Source: Tetrahymena elliotti 4EA (lineage: Eukaryota; Ciliophora; Oligohymenophorea; Hymenostomatida; Tetrahymenidae). From it: a stretch of 64,000 bases of DNA. Both the position numbers and the translations under genes were made by a program. Positions 12,501 to 24,654 of this stretch are shown here, piece after piece. Location: assembly GCA_000231825.2 (NCBI GenBank), contig JH720312.1, forward strand, positions 898,236 through 962,235, written 5' to 3'. How positions within the stretch are numbered: the first letter of the stretch is position 1; every line of letters begins with the position of its first letter. Below the pieces are notes generated by a model. The model was not told where the DNA came from. It saw only the letters and a program-made list of their open reading frames with translations, and made no database searches.

Positions 12501-14923
12501 TATATAGGTAATACTATTCTAAGCAAAATTATATTGACATTATTATTTTAATGCAAATCTCCTAGTGCTTATTTATCTATATTTAAAGTAATTTACTAGT
12601 CAATAATATCAAAAGATATCCATCTAGGTGTGTCATATATTAATTCATTTTAATAATATTAAAATCCCATTATTTTAGCTCCTTCTTATGGATAAAGAAT
12701 CAAAAATTTCATTTTAATTATTTAACCAATTTAAAAATAATTATTATTTACCAGTTTTTAAAATGTTAATCCATTCGAATCAGTAACTAACTCTAGGAAT
12801 TATGTATGAATGGTGACTTAACTCTGTAGAGGCATAACTAAAGTGCCAAGGTTATTATTCACAAAAATGTAATTGTAGTCTTCAGTAATGCAAAGCGATT
12901 ATGCAGTCTAGCTTTGATACTAGAGCTGAGATATTAATATCAGATTAGTTTTATTTCTTGAGTCAATTAAAGAAACCATTCCTGCTTCAATTTAAGCTAC
13001 CAAAAGATAATCATCGTTTAGCATAGGCACAATATAATTTGACCATCCCTGCAATTAAATTCTGCTTATAATTTTTATATCAGGCAAAGCTGTTGTATCT
13101 AACACTCCCACTCCTCTATATCCATCATAAATATAGGCATAATTACCATAGTATTTAGATGGAACTATACCTTCTCCTCCAAGTGTTTATAAAGTGTATT
13201 CCCAAGATAGTACATTTTTTTCTTTTTCTAAATGTATGCTTAATACATAGTAGCCATACCCCCTAATACATCCTATTAGAAATTTATTATCATTAGTTAT
13301 CATAACTCCACTACTTTCACCAATCATATAATTAAATTTTCTCCAATGATCCAAAAGTAAAACCTCTTCACCAAATGATAATAGCATTATTCCATCACCG
13401 AAAGTCATAGCAATAAGCTTCTCATCTTTAGAAATAAAAATAACTTCATTTGGATAACTTTGATCCACTTTAAATCTTGTAACTTCTTTTGGCTCTGCCA
13501 AAACGGAAATATCATAGACTATTATTGAAGTATTACTTTCTTGAACAGGGACAAATAAATACTTTTAATTTTTTGCAAAGACTAAAGAATCCACCCACTA
13601 ATTCTCAAACTTCTTTTGATAAATAGTTTTAAAATCATATGGGTTAGTAACATTTAATATATAAAATCCTTCTGAATCAAAAGCTCCAAAAAAATAATTT
13701 TGACCATCAATTTATTTGACATAGCAGCGCCATTTATAATAAGCGGTAGAGGTTTAAAGAAAAATGGATTATTACATGTTAAATAAATTTGGAAAATTTA
13801 AATTTAAGTTTGGTTTAATCTTTTAAAATACTCTTAAACTATTCCCATTAGAAAAATATAAATACTTTTCATCTCGAGAAACAGCAACAAAAAGTGAATT
13901 TTGTTGGACAGGAATTTTTTAGTAAAGAATAGGATTCATTTTATTAGAAATATCAAAAATAAATACACCTTGAGATCTCACACCAACAGCAAGATAATTA
14001 CTATTTTAAATAAGAGCAAGACAGTAGGTTGAAGGATTAGTATTCTTATAAGGCCAGAAATTAATCATTTAAAATTTTTAAGGGTTAGAGTTTGAAGTGG
14101 AACTAGAAGTAATTAAATTAGAAAATTGATAAAAAAATATACCAAACCAATTGTCTACACAATAAATATAATCCATTGATTCAGTAATTACAACATCTAC
14201 TGTTTTCTAAGAGCTAAATCCTTATGCCACCCAATCAAATTTCAATTCATAGTTGATGTTTTTATCATCAATTGGAATATTTTGCAATTAATTAACTACA
14301 ATTCTTAAGAAGAGAAGACCATCTAATCCACTTGCAACAAATAGCCAGTTGTCATCTGGAGATACAAAAGCAGAAACAGCAGTTACTGAATAGGATTAAA
14401 AGATGCCTACTTACTTTATATATTTTTTATTTTATATATCGTATGCAACTACAACTCCTCCTAGACCAACTGCATAAACTCTCGCTTCTTAATTATCTAT
14501 GGTTATATCCGTTATGTTTGTGGGAAAGCTTGATTAAATTAATGCTTAGAGAGAAGTTCTACTTTCAAATGAAAAAACTGTTAAAGAGGAATTAAAATTT
14601 ACAAAGACATAATTTCCATCTGAAGTAACATCCAAACTATTTATGTATTAATTTAGTGATTATCTTAGAATCAGATCATTATTTTATGCATCAATTATAA
14701 GGATACCTTCCATTCCAGCAGAAACAAAGACTAAATTGGCTTTCTTCGCAACTTTGATTGATGTGTATGCGCTTAGCTTATCATTAATTTCAAAACTTGT
14801 AACATTAATTTAAGAGTAAACAAAGCTAATATTATTTTATTATTCAAAAGCATTTAGCAACTCTATTAAAGTAAAAATGAAAAAAATAAATTTTTTGAAA
14901 ATAAAGTCCTACTTCTTCGACAT
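9599..14923 (-). CDS. Giant single-pass membrane protein, LVIVD-type propeller plus cadherin-like repeats (copy 2)
   Basis: This is a single-exon frame of 1774 aa from ATG at 14923 to TGA at 9599-9601, with no internal TGA. The N-terminus is a signal peptide: basic MSKKQDFIFKK, then IFFIFTLIELLNA. Propeller blades follow (VFVSAGMEGILIIDAQNN; AVGLGGVVVAYDI), matching copy 1 almost position by position. One transmembrane helix lies near residue 1115 (FVIVLNLLIQILGPLLAII), as in copy 1. The tail carries MPMSQDIEDIQIRVTDS, the counterpart of TPMSQDAETILLRIINS in copy 1. The pair clearly arose by tandem duplication and has since diverged widely in sequence while keeping length, domain order and lack of introns. 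Function is inferred only as a surface or vesicle membrane protein. Confidence 0.8.
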
Positions 14924-15222
14924 TTTTAGTATTAAATTTTTTATTTTGGCTATTATTCCTACTCCTTTTTAGATTAAATCAAAAAAATTCACAAAATTCA
15001 ACTTTTTATTAAATTAAAATTGATTATTAGATTGGTTTTATTAAGAAATTTAACAATTTTTATTGTTCCAATTTACTCATTATTGAATGAAAAATTAGTC
15101 TCTAAAAGTAATACGTTTATATTATTTACATTTTCAAGAATTAATTGTTTATTATTTGCATGCAGCCAATAATAATTACTCAAGAATAAAAAGTTAAACC
15201 TAATCTAACTAATTGATAATCA
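14924..15222. other. Spacer upstream of copy 2
   Basis: This short AT-rich stretch contains the presumed promoter of the 9599-14923 gene and the 3' flank of the small minus-strand gene that follows. Nothing else is visible. Confidence 0.4.
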
Positions 15223-15528
15223 TCATAGAATCTAGCTAAGATCAAATAAATTTTTTTTAAATAGCCTCCTCCATTCAATAGAGATGCTAATTTTTGACAA
15301 TTAAATATTTGTATGATCACTGTTCTAATTTTGTTCCTTGATTTCTTCTTGCAACTAGCTTGGTTGGTTGTTGATTTAAGGTTTAAGATAGTTAAGCTAT
15401 TATTAGCTTTTTGTTTGAGTTTGTGTTAAATTTTTTAAAAGTTGTTTATCGCTAGTGAGGTGGGAAATTTTTTCCCATTTAGTAATTAGCTTTTTGGCTT
15501 TTTTTTTTTACTTTAAGGATTGATCCAT
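15223..15528 (-). CDS. Small hypothetical basic protein, 101 aa
   Basis: An intronless frame runs from ATG at 15528 to TGA at 15223-15225. It begins MDQSLKQKKKAKKLITKWEK and has plausible coding composition (KISHLTSDKQLLKN, QLQEEIKEQNQNSDH), ending IEWRRLFKKNLFDLSQIL. GC content is visibly higher than in the flanks, and an in-frame upstream extension is not needed. No transmembrane segment or known domain is recognised; the N-terminus is basic and the middle Gln/Asn-rich. A second minus frame in the 3' half is also open (LASLLNGGGYLKKIYLILAR), so the C-terminus could instead be reached by an unseen intron. I do not recognise the family. Confidence 0.5.
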
Positions 15529-16104
15529 ATTATTATTTTAGCCTGAATACATAGTATTATTAAAATATAGAATATAGGAATTAGATATAAGGGGCTTGCT
15601 GGTAAACTTTTCAAGTTTAATAAAATAAACTTTAAACGAAGTAGTACCAAACAGATTATGGAGGGGTTAAATAAAAATATAGTAAATTGAAATTTTGTTA
15701 AAGATATAGTAAGAAATCCTTTTAGGTTTCAGTAAAAATAAATATCAATTATATCTGGAGTTAAAAAAATAATGGGGTATAAATCATTCTTTCTAAAAAT
15801 ATCTTCAAAGAAAATAAAATTTATTTTTTAACTTTAAAATAATTAACATTCTAAAAGTATTGTAAGGGTCTTCATATTAGATGAAATATTTATGATTTTC
15901 AGTAAATTTTTCTAAGAAAGATGAAATGATGAAAATGTGAAAAATAAATAAACTAAAATTAAATGAATGAATAAATGAATAACAAATTTTATTATTATTT
16001 TAAATGATATTATTATATAAATAAATTTTATTTTTAATTCATAACTATTATCTATTATATCTATGGTTTATTTATTTTATTATTTTTTTATTAATACAAA
16101 TAGT
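15529..16104. other. Intergenic
   Basis: AT-rich spacer between two minus-strand genes. It contains simple A/T-rich runs such as repeated aatgaata units near 15960. No gene or motif is supported. Confidence 0.45.
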
Positions 16105-17058
16105 TCATTAGTCTTAGTTTGCTTTAGGAAAGACTAATTTTATTTAACATTTTTGCTGTAATGATTAAGTATTTGTATATGAAATCTTTTGTTGTAATTC
16201 CAAATCCTTTTCAAATATTTAATTGCTAACATCATCTTAGTTTTCTATTTCTGATTACTGTTTTAACTTTTAGGTTTCTTTGTAAATAAAATAGAATGCA
16301 AATATTGTAAACCCATATGAAACATAAGTTAAAATATCTTTAGCAATACTACTTTAATTATCAATATTATCTGATTATGAAGGATTTAAAGTTGAACCTA
16401 TAAAGCAGAATAAGAAGGATTAGAGTACTTAAATTGTACAAAAGATAAATACAATATATTTAATATCAACTTCAAATAATGGAAGACTATAATTTTTAAT
16501 TAGCATAGGTATTTAAATGATCGCTAGCATTGCAACTGCTTTAGCAGGTTAGTTTTTACTCATTTTTCTTAATAGCTTCAGATACTAGTTATTTCCAAAT
16601 TTTCTTAATATATAATTCATTAATAATTATTTTGTTATCTGGTAGCTAATAAAAATCCCGAATAGCTTAGAAAAAGCTGCAATAGAAACAGCAAATATGT
16701 ATTTATTTAATATACAACCTAATGAGAGCTCAAAAAAAATTATGGGCGCTCCAATTAATACCATAATAGTACCAATGAAAATCAGGATAATAAAACTTGC
16801 AAGTGTTAAATCTTTATATTCGTTTAATTTTTCTTTTAAATAGGCTTTTAATTCATTCCCAACAAAGCTTAAAATAAATATGATAGCAATTATGATAATG
16901 CAAAATATACAAATTTTCACTGCGTTTTCCTTTAAAAAGGCTATTATTATTTAAAATTTATTATCTTATATCCTTGAATGATTAATCGAGGTATCTCCGT
17001 TATCAGTGCTAACAGTTTCTGCTTTCCTTTTTGCAGTTTTTTCAAACATATGACCCAT
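16105..17058 (-). CDS. VTT-domain (TVP38/TMEM64/DedA-like) membrane protein, 317 aa
   Basis: This is an uninterrupted frame from ATG at 17058 to TGA at 16105-16107. An internal GTG at 16920 is not the start, because the frame upstream of it is clearly coding. A soluble N-terminus of about 45 residues is followed by a strong hydrophobic helix (ICIFCIIIIAIIFILSFVG), an amphipathic stretch, then LASFIILIFIGTIMVLIGAP and IIFFELSLGCILNKYIFAV. This is the arrangement of the VTT domain, with a re-entrant GxP-like hairpin and a second hydrophobic loop. Further helices lie near residues 215-235 and 265-280, before a polar Gln-rich tail. Known relatives act at the Golgi/ER or as lipid scramblases; the substrate here cannot be read from sequence. 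Polytopic membrane nature is certain, the family assignment moderately so. Confidence 0.6.
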
Positions 17059-17952
17059 TTATATATTATCTGTATTTTAAAAATTCTTTTAAGATAAAGG
17101 AATCTTATTAAATTTTTTTGATGAGATTATAATCAAACTTATTTTTAATATTAAAATATTGTAAATCTATAATCTATTTTTCTTTTTAATTAAGTGGTTA
17201 GTGGCTGTATCAATAATAATCTAAATATTAATGCTTTTTAAAGCATGATGTATTCATTTTTACCTTTTTCCTAAACTAATAAAGTAATTGTTAAAGATTT
17301 AAACAAATTCCTTATAAAATTTATATTATTATTATAATTAAGTAAGATTTATATTAGAAAGAATATTTCTTCTCATTAATTTAATATTGATTTATTGATA
17401 CATTAAATATTTTTATTTTAATGAAAAAAATATAATTAAGTGCTTTGACTAAGTTTTCAGTAGCAACTTAGATTAAATTACTGCTTCATATTTACTTTAA
17501 TTAAAATTCTATCTAACTAAAATGGTAGGATTAAGTATGATGTGTTTATAAAGATTAACAATCTGTTAATCATTAATTTATCAGATTATTTTTAAGATAG
17601 ATGTAAACTAAGGTAATAATCCTAGTCATTGATACATTGAAACATTATTAAAATAAGCAAAAAAATTTTAAGTTCTTGTTTAAAGTATTTCATATAATAA
17701 TTTATCATATCATCAATTTATATTGTGCATGACATTATGACTTAATAAAAAGCATTAATATGTCACTAAGGAGAATCTTTGATTATTTTCCAAAGAATTT
17801 CTTTAAAGGCAATAATTGCATGGAATTATATGTATATCAATCAACTTTCTAAAGAAAATCAAAGAATAAAATAAATAAAATTAATCAATTAAATAAAGAC
17901 TTATAAAATAATTGTGCAAGCAAATTAAATAAATAAACATAGATAAATAAAA
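17059..17952. other. Divergent intergenic region
   Basis: This region lies between the divergently transcribed VTT gene and the KGD4-like gene, so it should hold both promoters. It is mostly low-complexity A/T. A frame opening at ATG 17760 (MSLRRIFDYFPKNFFKGNN) is briefly coding-like but runs into exon 1 of the next gene in another frame; it is not called. Confidence 0.45.
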
Positions 17953-18450
17953 ATGGAAAGAATCACAAAGTCTCTTATATAATAGGCAAGATACTTTTAT
18001 ACTCCTTTGAGCCCTTATTCTCCTCGTATTAAATTTTTAGGAAAGAGATCCTTACTTGAATTAGGAAGTTAATAAGTAGCCCCACTTTTCAAATACAATT
18101 TATCAGGTAATCTTTTAACTATAACAATTTCTATATTTCTTAAACCTTAAATCCATAAGAAAACAATTCAATGAAAAAAGGAGATATTTCATCTTAATTA
18201 AACAATATATTGAACATCTTGAGTAAGTGAAAATGCATAGGAAATAAAAATATTTAAATTTTAACTAAGTAGAAATTAAAAATATTGATAATGATTAATT
18301 AAATATAAATTAGATTTCAAGCACACAAAGAGTACTTTTGTTAGAAGACAAATGACATAAGAAGAAATTGATGTCATAAACTAAGGTGGTTAGGATATTA
18401 AATATAAGCACATCCCCAAAATCAAGCCTAAGAAAGAAGAAGATTTTTGA
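17953..18450 (+). CDS. KGD4/MRPS36-like adaptor of 2-oxoglutarate dehydrogenase, 110 aa
   Basis: Three exons, 17953-18106, 18181-18222 and 18314-18450, with GT-AG introns of 74 and 91 nt, keep frame to TGA at 18448-18450. Two short motifs typify the family. The first is near the N-terminus, PYSPRIKFLGKRS, comparable with the PHTPLIRFPDRR segment of MRPS36. The second is near the C-terminus, RRQMTQEEIDVINQGGQD, comparable with RRKLVSQEEMEFIQRGGPE. Length (103 aa in human) and motif order fit. The protein was once listed as a mitochondrial ribosomal protein; it is now known to tether the E3 subunit to the 2-oxoglutarate dehydrogenase core in the matrix. The N-terminus is basic and Ser/Thr-rich, compatible with mitochondrial import. 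The poorly conserved middle exon is the least secure part. Confidence 0.68.
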
Positions 18451-20442
18451 ACTGTAAAAATCTGGAAAAATTAAAAACGAAAATAAATCATATGCAAATT
18501 AAATCAAATAACAAAATAGAAAAAGATGCCTGAAGTCTATTTAAAACTTTGATATGTAGAGTAAAAAAATATTTTTTTTATATTCCAAGTTTCATAAATC
18601 TTGTAATAAATCATTGAATAAAAACCTACTCACTTTCAAAATTTGTTTTTTATTTTCATTTTTTAAAATATTTAATAAATTTTTTGTAAAAATGTAAGTA
18701 TTTAAATGAATAAACATTCAAAAATTAAAAAATAATTTAAAATAATAATTATTATTTAATAATCATAAATTAAATGAATATTTTACAAACTTTAAGAAAA
18801 ATGTTATTTTACATAAATAAAATTTCAGAGACAATATTATATTTCTAAAATTTTAAAATAAAAAGATATTTTAAACTTATTTTGGATAAGGAAAAAGCAA
18901 TTTTTATTTTTATAGAATAAAATAAAATAATAATAGATGCAAATAAAGATCTACTAGAATAGAGACAAATTATTTTTGGTGTAAAAATTCAATTACATTA
19001 TATTAGGATTACATTAAAAGAAAATAGTAAAAAAAAAATTTGATTAATATTCAAGTTTATTTAATTAAAAAAAGAAAAGATTTTATTTAAAATTTTTCCA
19101 AATTATTGTAAGCAATCAGTTATTTTTTCAATTATTTACAAAAATCAATGTTTTTAATTTAATTTTAATGATAACTCATGATAATTGTTTAAAAGTTTAA
19201 TGTAATTATTATTTTATATACAAATTGTGTTTTTTATCTTCTTCATATTATTTTGTCATTCAATAAGTAAATGGATTTTTATGCTCGTTATAGTTGATCT
19301 AAAACCATAAGCTAATTTTATAATTTTTTTAGTTAATTAAGTCTTTTACTTTACTATTATGATCAATTTTTGATTTGATAAGTTAAGACACATGTTATTA
19401 ATAAATCTAAATAAGCTTTATTTCTTATTTTTTTAATTCATATTTTTTAGTAGTTTAAATACTTATTGGTAATTAAATAAAATAGCCTTTGTTTTTTTAT
19501 TTATTCTTGATATTACAATTGATTCATTGTTAAATCTCATAATAATTTGATATAATTTTTGATTGAGATTACATATTTCTGATAGTTTTTTTGAACTTTT
19601 TGAAGTAAGCAAGCATTTATACTTAGTTTTTTAAAAATAAATGTTAATGTTCTTCATTAAATTATTTTATATCTTAAAATTTAGTTAATATTTAAAAAAA
19701 TCAATATTAAGATATTGAGTCAATGAATTATAAAAACATTTTATTTCATTTTGAACAAAAATTATCCTCAATTATATAGCTTTTTCCGAATTTAATTTTT
19801 TAAGAGTTTGATCAGGCAAATTGAGATCTCCTTTTGTATGTTTATTTTTGATGAAATGGGTAAAAAAGAAATAGGGATGACAAAATGAAAGAACAAATAC
19901 TAAATGTATTTAATGTACACAAATATATTTATCTATCTATGATAATGATGCTTAAAAATAATAAGATAAATAAATAATCATTATTGAATAAAAATGAAGG
20001 ATTTTTTTTATTTGACTTGCAAGAATATTTATGAAATTTAAATTTTCACAAACTTTTTTATCATTAGGCATGATAAGAATAATAGAAAGAATGAATGAAG
20101 AATATTAGTTTAATCAATCTGACTGATAGCAAAGATTTTAGTTTATTGGGAAGAAAGTACATAAGGTAGGTATTGATTGTATTATCAATATTATTTTGAA
20201 GAGTAAATTTCATATAAAAATAAATTAAAATAAAACAGGTAACTTTAAGTGAAATCACACAATAAAAGTAATTACCTAGATATTAATTATACTGTAAATT
20301 CCCTTAACCTGGTTACCAAGCATTTCGAGATTTTCATATAGCCAATACAAGTTGCATATTTAGCTATTTTCCAGTGTTTTGTTGAAAAAGAAAATATCTT
20401 AGAAGGAAATAATTTTAGCCTGCAAAGAAAACAATTTATTAA
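18451..20442. other. Long intergenic region
   Basis: About 2 kb of very AT-rich DNA between two plus-strand genes. Both strands were read under the ciliate code; open frames occur only at the level expected by chance. Base composition rises slightly from about 20290, in the 5' flank of the RhoGAP gene. No repeat, RNA gene or regulatory site is recognised. Confidence 0.45.
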
Positions 20443-23047
20443 ATGAGTGATTAAGAGGAAAAGAAAGAAAACAAAAGCTAGAATTCTGATAAGAAATAAG
20501 TTTAGTTAGAAGATTATTTAAGTGATAAGCAAGCAGGTTAATACTAACTCTGCAATTAGCAATTTCAAAATGATGAAGTTATAGTTCACGCAGGTAATTA
20601 ATAGCAATTTGATTATTATATAGCTGCTATATTTGGCTAATTGTTTGTAAATTTTTGATGAACAATTAGAATATAGTAAAGCAAAAGTATGTATTCAACT
20701 ATTCTTATAAATAGGAGTTACAGATCAAAACGAAAATATTATTTTTGTTTTTGGCAAATACTTACCAAACCCTAGCATGAAAAAGGAATACAATTAATTT
20801 AAAAGGTACTTCTATTTTTTTCTAGATGAGCTTGTTGATCAGTAAGTAGTTAGTTATTTATTCATTCATTAATTCATAGATATTTTAAGTTCTAGCATAC
20901 CATAGATGGCATTACTTTTATTTTGTTGAGTGAATAAATTAAAGATGTTCTTAAAATTAACTGCCTTTCAGTTTTTAAGTTTAGTCCAACATATGTGATT
21001 TATAATTTTCAAAAAAAAATCTAAAAATGAATAAGCTGTTTTTAACTCTCAAATAAAAAATATGGGCTTCTAACATTATATTTTTCACCCAAAAGCAAGC
21101 AATTAATATATCAAACAAAACTTTATACAGTCTGCTGAGAATTAGCAATAATTTATTTGCTTAATTACTATAAAATGAATGTCATTTATGGTATTTATTG
21201 TGATTTAAAAATTGATATTACAGAGGTTTTTAAAGAAGTTGAAAAAAATAATTTTTAATTAAAATTAGAAAATACTACATATTTTACTTCCACACAGACC
21301 TTTCAAGTTACTCATATATCCAAACTATCTATAGTGTTATGAAGAAATTGCCTGAAAAATATTACAATAATCTAAAGAGCTTTTATATAGTTAATCCTAC
21401 ATTTTTAGTTAAATCTTACAATTTCTTTAGCTTACCAAGCTGTCTTAAAAATAAAGTTGAATACTTAAAATCGTAATTTATTGATTCATTTGTTTATTCT
21501 TTTAGTTAAATTTATTTTTATTCTTAAAAAATAGGCTGAGAAATGTATATGATCTCAACTTTTTTAAAGTATCTTTTTATAAAAAGATATAAAATTATGT
21601 TAAAACCTTCAATAATTAAGATCAAAAACTATAAAAATCAAAAAGCCAAGATGATGATAAAAAGGATAAGCTGTTTGGTCTAGGTCTTGATGATTTAGAG
21701 CTAAATGATTAGCAGATGCCTAAGATTATAATTGAATTTATTAATTACTTTAAAGACTCTGAAAATCACATTAAAGAACCAGGTATTTTTCGTAAAGCTC
21801 CAAGAGAAGATGATATAAAAGAAATGGAAACATAAATGTTAAATAAAAATTATGATTTTATATTAAATCATGAAGATCCTCACGTTGTTGCCAGTATTCA
21901 TTCTTTTATTTAAAATTGGCAAATTGACTTATATTTAATAGTTCGTATTCTATTTATTCCCTTCTAATTTTGATTTAAATTAAAAGCTTCATTAAAAAGA
22001 TTGCTAAGTCACATGCCAGAGCCAATCATTCCATATAAATAATATGATATCATAAAATAATTGCCTTAAAGTAAATTAATTATTTATCTGAAACTTTTAT
22101 AATTCTGTTTAAAAGTAAAAGATGTACAAATGAAAAAGAAAAAAGTTCATGAAATTGTTGAGCAGATACCAGTTATAAATTTTAGAGTTTTGAGACACAT
22201 AATTGATTTGCTAAGAACTGTTTCTAGATACAGTGAAACAAATTTAATGAAAATGGAAGCTTTAACAAAGATTTTTGCTCCTACTTTGATTAGAAGTAAA
22301 CCTATTGGAGACAAATACAAGGAAGCTTTGGAAGAATTACTGATGAATCCAACAGTTGTTGAAGTTGTTTAAATTATATATTAAGACTATGATGATATTT
22401 TTTCTTCAAGAACTTTAGATGAGCATACTAGTAACTAGCTTTTCAATAATTTACTAGAGGATGTGCATGGATAAAATAATACGAAGTAGGTGTAAGATCC
22501 TTTTATTAATGGGGGGAATAAATACAACTATTTAGTAAGTAGAGATTCAAATTTATATATAGGAGATAATACAGATATTGAAATTAAAAATGGCTAAGTT
22601 ACTCATCAAAATAAAAACTAACTTAATTTACAACGTAATTTGAATTTCATTGATGAATATAGTGACAATTCAGAGGAGGAAGATAATTATGAAGAAATTA
22701 TTCAAAGCTTTAAAAACCAAAAAAGTGCATAATTTCAAATAAAAGCAGCGGAAAATTCAAATAAATTCACTTAAAAAGATGTTAATGTGAATAATGATGT
22801 CCAATAAAATGAATTAATTTCAAACACAAAAAAACAAGAAGAAGAAAATACTTAATAAAGTACTTAGCAAAAAGAAGAAGAAAAAGAATAAAAAGAATAG
22901 GAAGTAGAAAAAGAAGAAAACGAAGGTAGGCATTAAAATGAATAAGCTGAAGAATAAGTAGAAGAATATATTATTAGAGCAAAATCTAACACAATTTAAA
23001 TTAACGACTTATAAGAATTGAAAGCTCTAAGGGCATTATTAAATTGA
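20443..23047 (+). CDS. SEC14/CRAL-TRIO plus RhoGAP protein (ARHGAP1-like), 648 aa
   Basis: Five exons: 20443-20593, 20670-20841, 21269-21472, 21535-21893 and 21987-23047. Intron phases agree throughout and intron 2 has a perfect GTAAGT donor. Residues about 60-185 form a CRAL-TRIO-like lipid-binding region (IIFVFGKYLPNP, YYIFYFHTDLSS, SFYIVNPTFLVKS), as in ARHGAP1/p50RhoGAP. Residues about 215-430 form a RhoGAP domain. The arginine finger is present in GIFRKAPRE (about Arg262), followed by SHMPEPIIP and MKMEALTKIFAPTLIR. The domain would switch off Rho/Rac-type GTPases at membranes. The Asn usually found in the NLAxVFGP helix is replaced here, and the Arg of the LKxxLR motif is Ser, so catalysis may be altered. 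The last 220 residues are charged, with a Glu/Lys/Gln-rich coiled-coil-like tail. An open 427-nt intron 2 could hide a small exon. Confidence 0.78.
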
Positions 23048-24654
23048 AGAATCAAAACATTTTCTTCCATAAATAGATATAAGCAAGATAATTAAACTTC
23101 TAAATAACTAACAAAGAAACTATCTAATCTACTTATTCTTGTAAAATAGCAAAAGTTAAATTATTTTAAATAAAGAAATTCCCTGCAAAAAATCCAAAAT
23201 AAACAAACTTTTAGTATCTTCCTTCCTGTTATCTTCTTTGATTTTACTTCTTTCTTTTTATTTCAATTTCTAACTCAATAAAATATTTAATAAAAAGGTG
23301 AAATAGCCCAGAATTATTGAAACGTCCAAACAAATAGCTATTTAATTAATTACCAGATTAACAACTCTTATTAAATTACAAATCTCAACTATTTAATATG
23401 TATAAATAAATTTAAAACTGCTCATATCAATATAAAATTACAACAGGAATAGCTAGATAATCTGAAGTTTAATGAAAAATATTAATCAAGATCTCATAAC
23501 AAATCTACAAATAAAATTTCAAAACAAAAATAATAATAATAAATTAATAAAAACCAACAAGTTTTCTAAATTTATTTTTGATACCATAATTATAATTTAC
23601 TTTGCCAAATAAAAAATAACTGAGTTTTATTGAAACTGACAAACAAATATTTAAAGGAAAAGAATTAAAAAATATCAAAGATAAATGTATAAATTAATAA
23701 TATCATACAATAAATAATCCAACAATTAAAAATAACAATTAATATTCTTCAATAGTTTTCAAAAATCGAGATACATATAAAATAATTAAAATTCCAGTAA
23801 TTATATAAATACTTTTCAAATGTATTATTTTGTTTCTTAATATCTCATTTTCAAATATTATTTATCTTTAATTCTTGATAAATTCTAAGCAGATATAAAT
23901 ATATGAAAGAAAATATTTAAAAAAGCGTCAAAAAAATCAATAATAAAAAAGATAAATATGTAAAATTAAAAATAAGAATTAATTTCAAAATAATTTTCAA
24001 ATATTTAAATCGATAAAAAATAATTAAAACTCCAGTATTTCTTGAATTACTTTTCAAAAACTTATTTTATTTAAAACCTTAAATTCTCAAATGAAAATAT
24101 TTATTTTTTTCTTTAAAATTTATCATTTAAAATTCTGAATACTTTGAATCATTAAAGATATCAAAATGAAAATAATTTCATTGTTTATTTCTTATGCATT
24201 ATTTTTTCTTCAAAGTTTGAAAATATTTAAAAATAAATTTAAATTTATAAAAAAATAAATATTCTAAATTTCAAATAATATCCTTATTAAGCAAAAGATT
24301 TGAAGATAGGTTTTAGCTCCTTTTTTAAGACTTTTAAATTTACAATTTAAAATTTAGAAAAATTTTAAATCAAGTATCGAAAAAAACAAATTTTTTTTAG
24401 AAATGAATTGATATATGTACACCTTATAAATTTAGCGGTTGAGGCGCGAAAGGTTTTAATTATATCTAAATATTTTTACTAACTAATCTTATAATTTAGT
24501 ATTAATAAAGAAGCTCTTATTGATTTATATATATTAAATTTATCGTGTTAAATTATAAAATTTGTTAAAGCAAATATTTACATAAGTTAAATAGTGTTTT
24601 TAGCTAGCTATCATATAAAAGAGTTTACGTAATATTTGAGGTTCTATTTATTTT
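23048..24654. other. Intergenic with a small GC-rich spot
   Basis: AT-rich spacer between the RhoGAP and Claspin-like genes. One short segment at about 24433-24455 (gcggttgaggcgcgaaagg) is far richer in G and C than its surroundings and lies just downstream of a TATAAA-like string at 24425. It is too short for a tRNA and forms no frame of note. No other feature is seen. Confidence 0.4.

Noticed and set aside
17760..18058. Frame starting MSLRRIFDYFPKNFF upstream of the KGD4-like gene
   Set aside because: Only the first 25 codons look coding; it then overlaps KGD4 exon 1 in a different frame, where the KGD4 motif is decisive.
20064..20258. 64-codon minus-strand open frame
   Set aside because: AT-driven composition (Ile/Leu/Phe/Tyr), no motif, no compositional rise over the flanks.
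20594..20623. Early 30-nt intron in the RhoGAP gene
   Set aside because: A single 76-nt intron (20594-20669) instead gives EYSKAKVCIQLFLQIGVTD without further splicing and fits the normal intron size.
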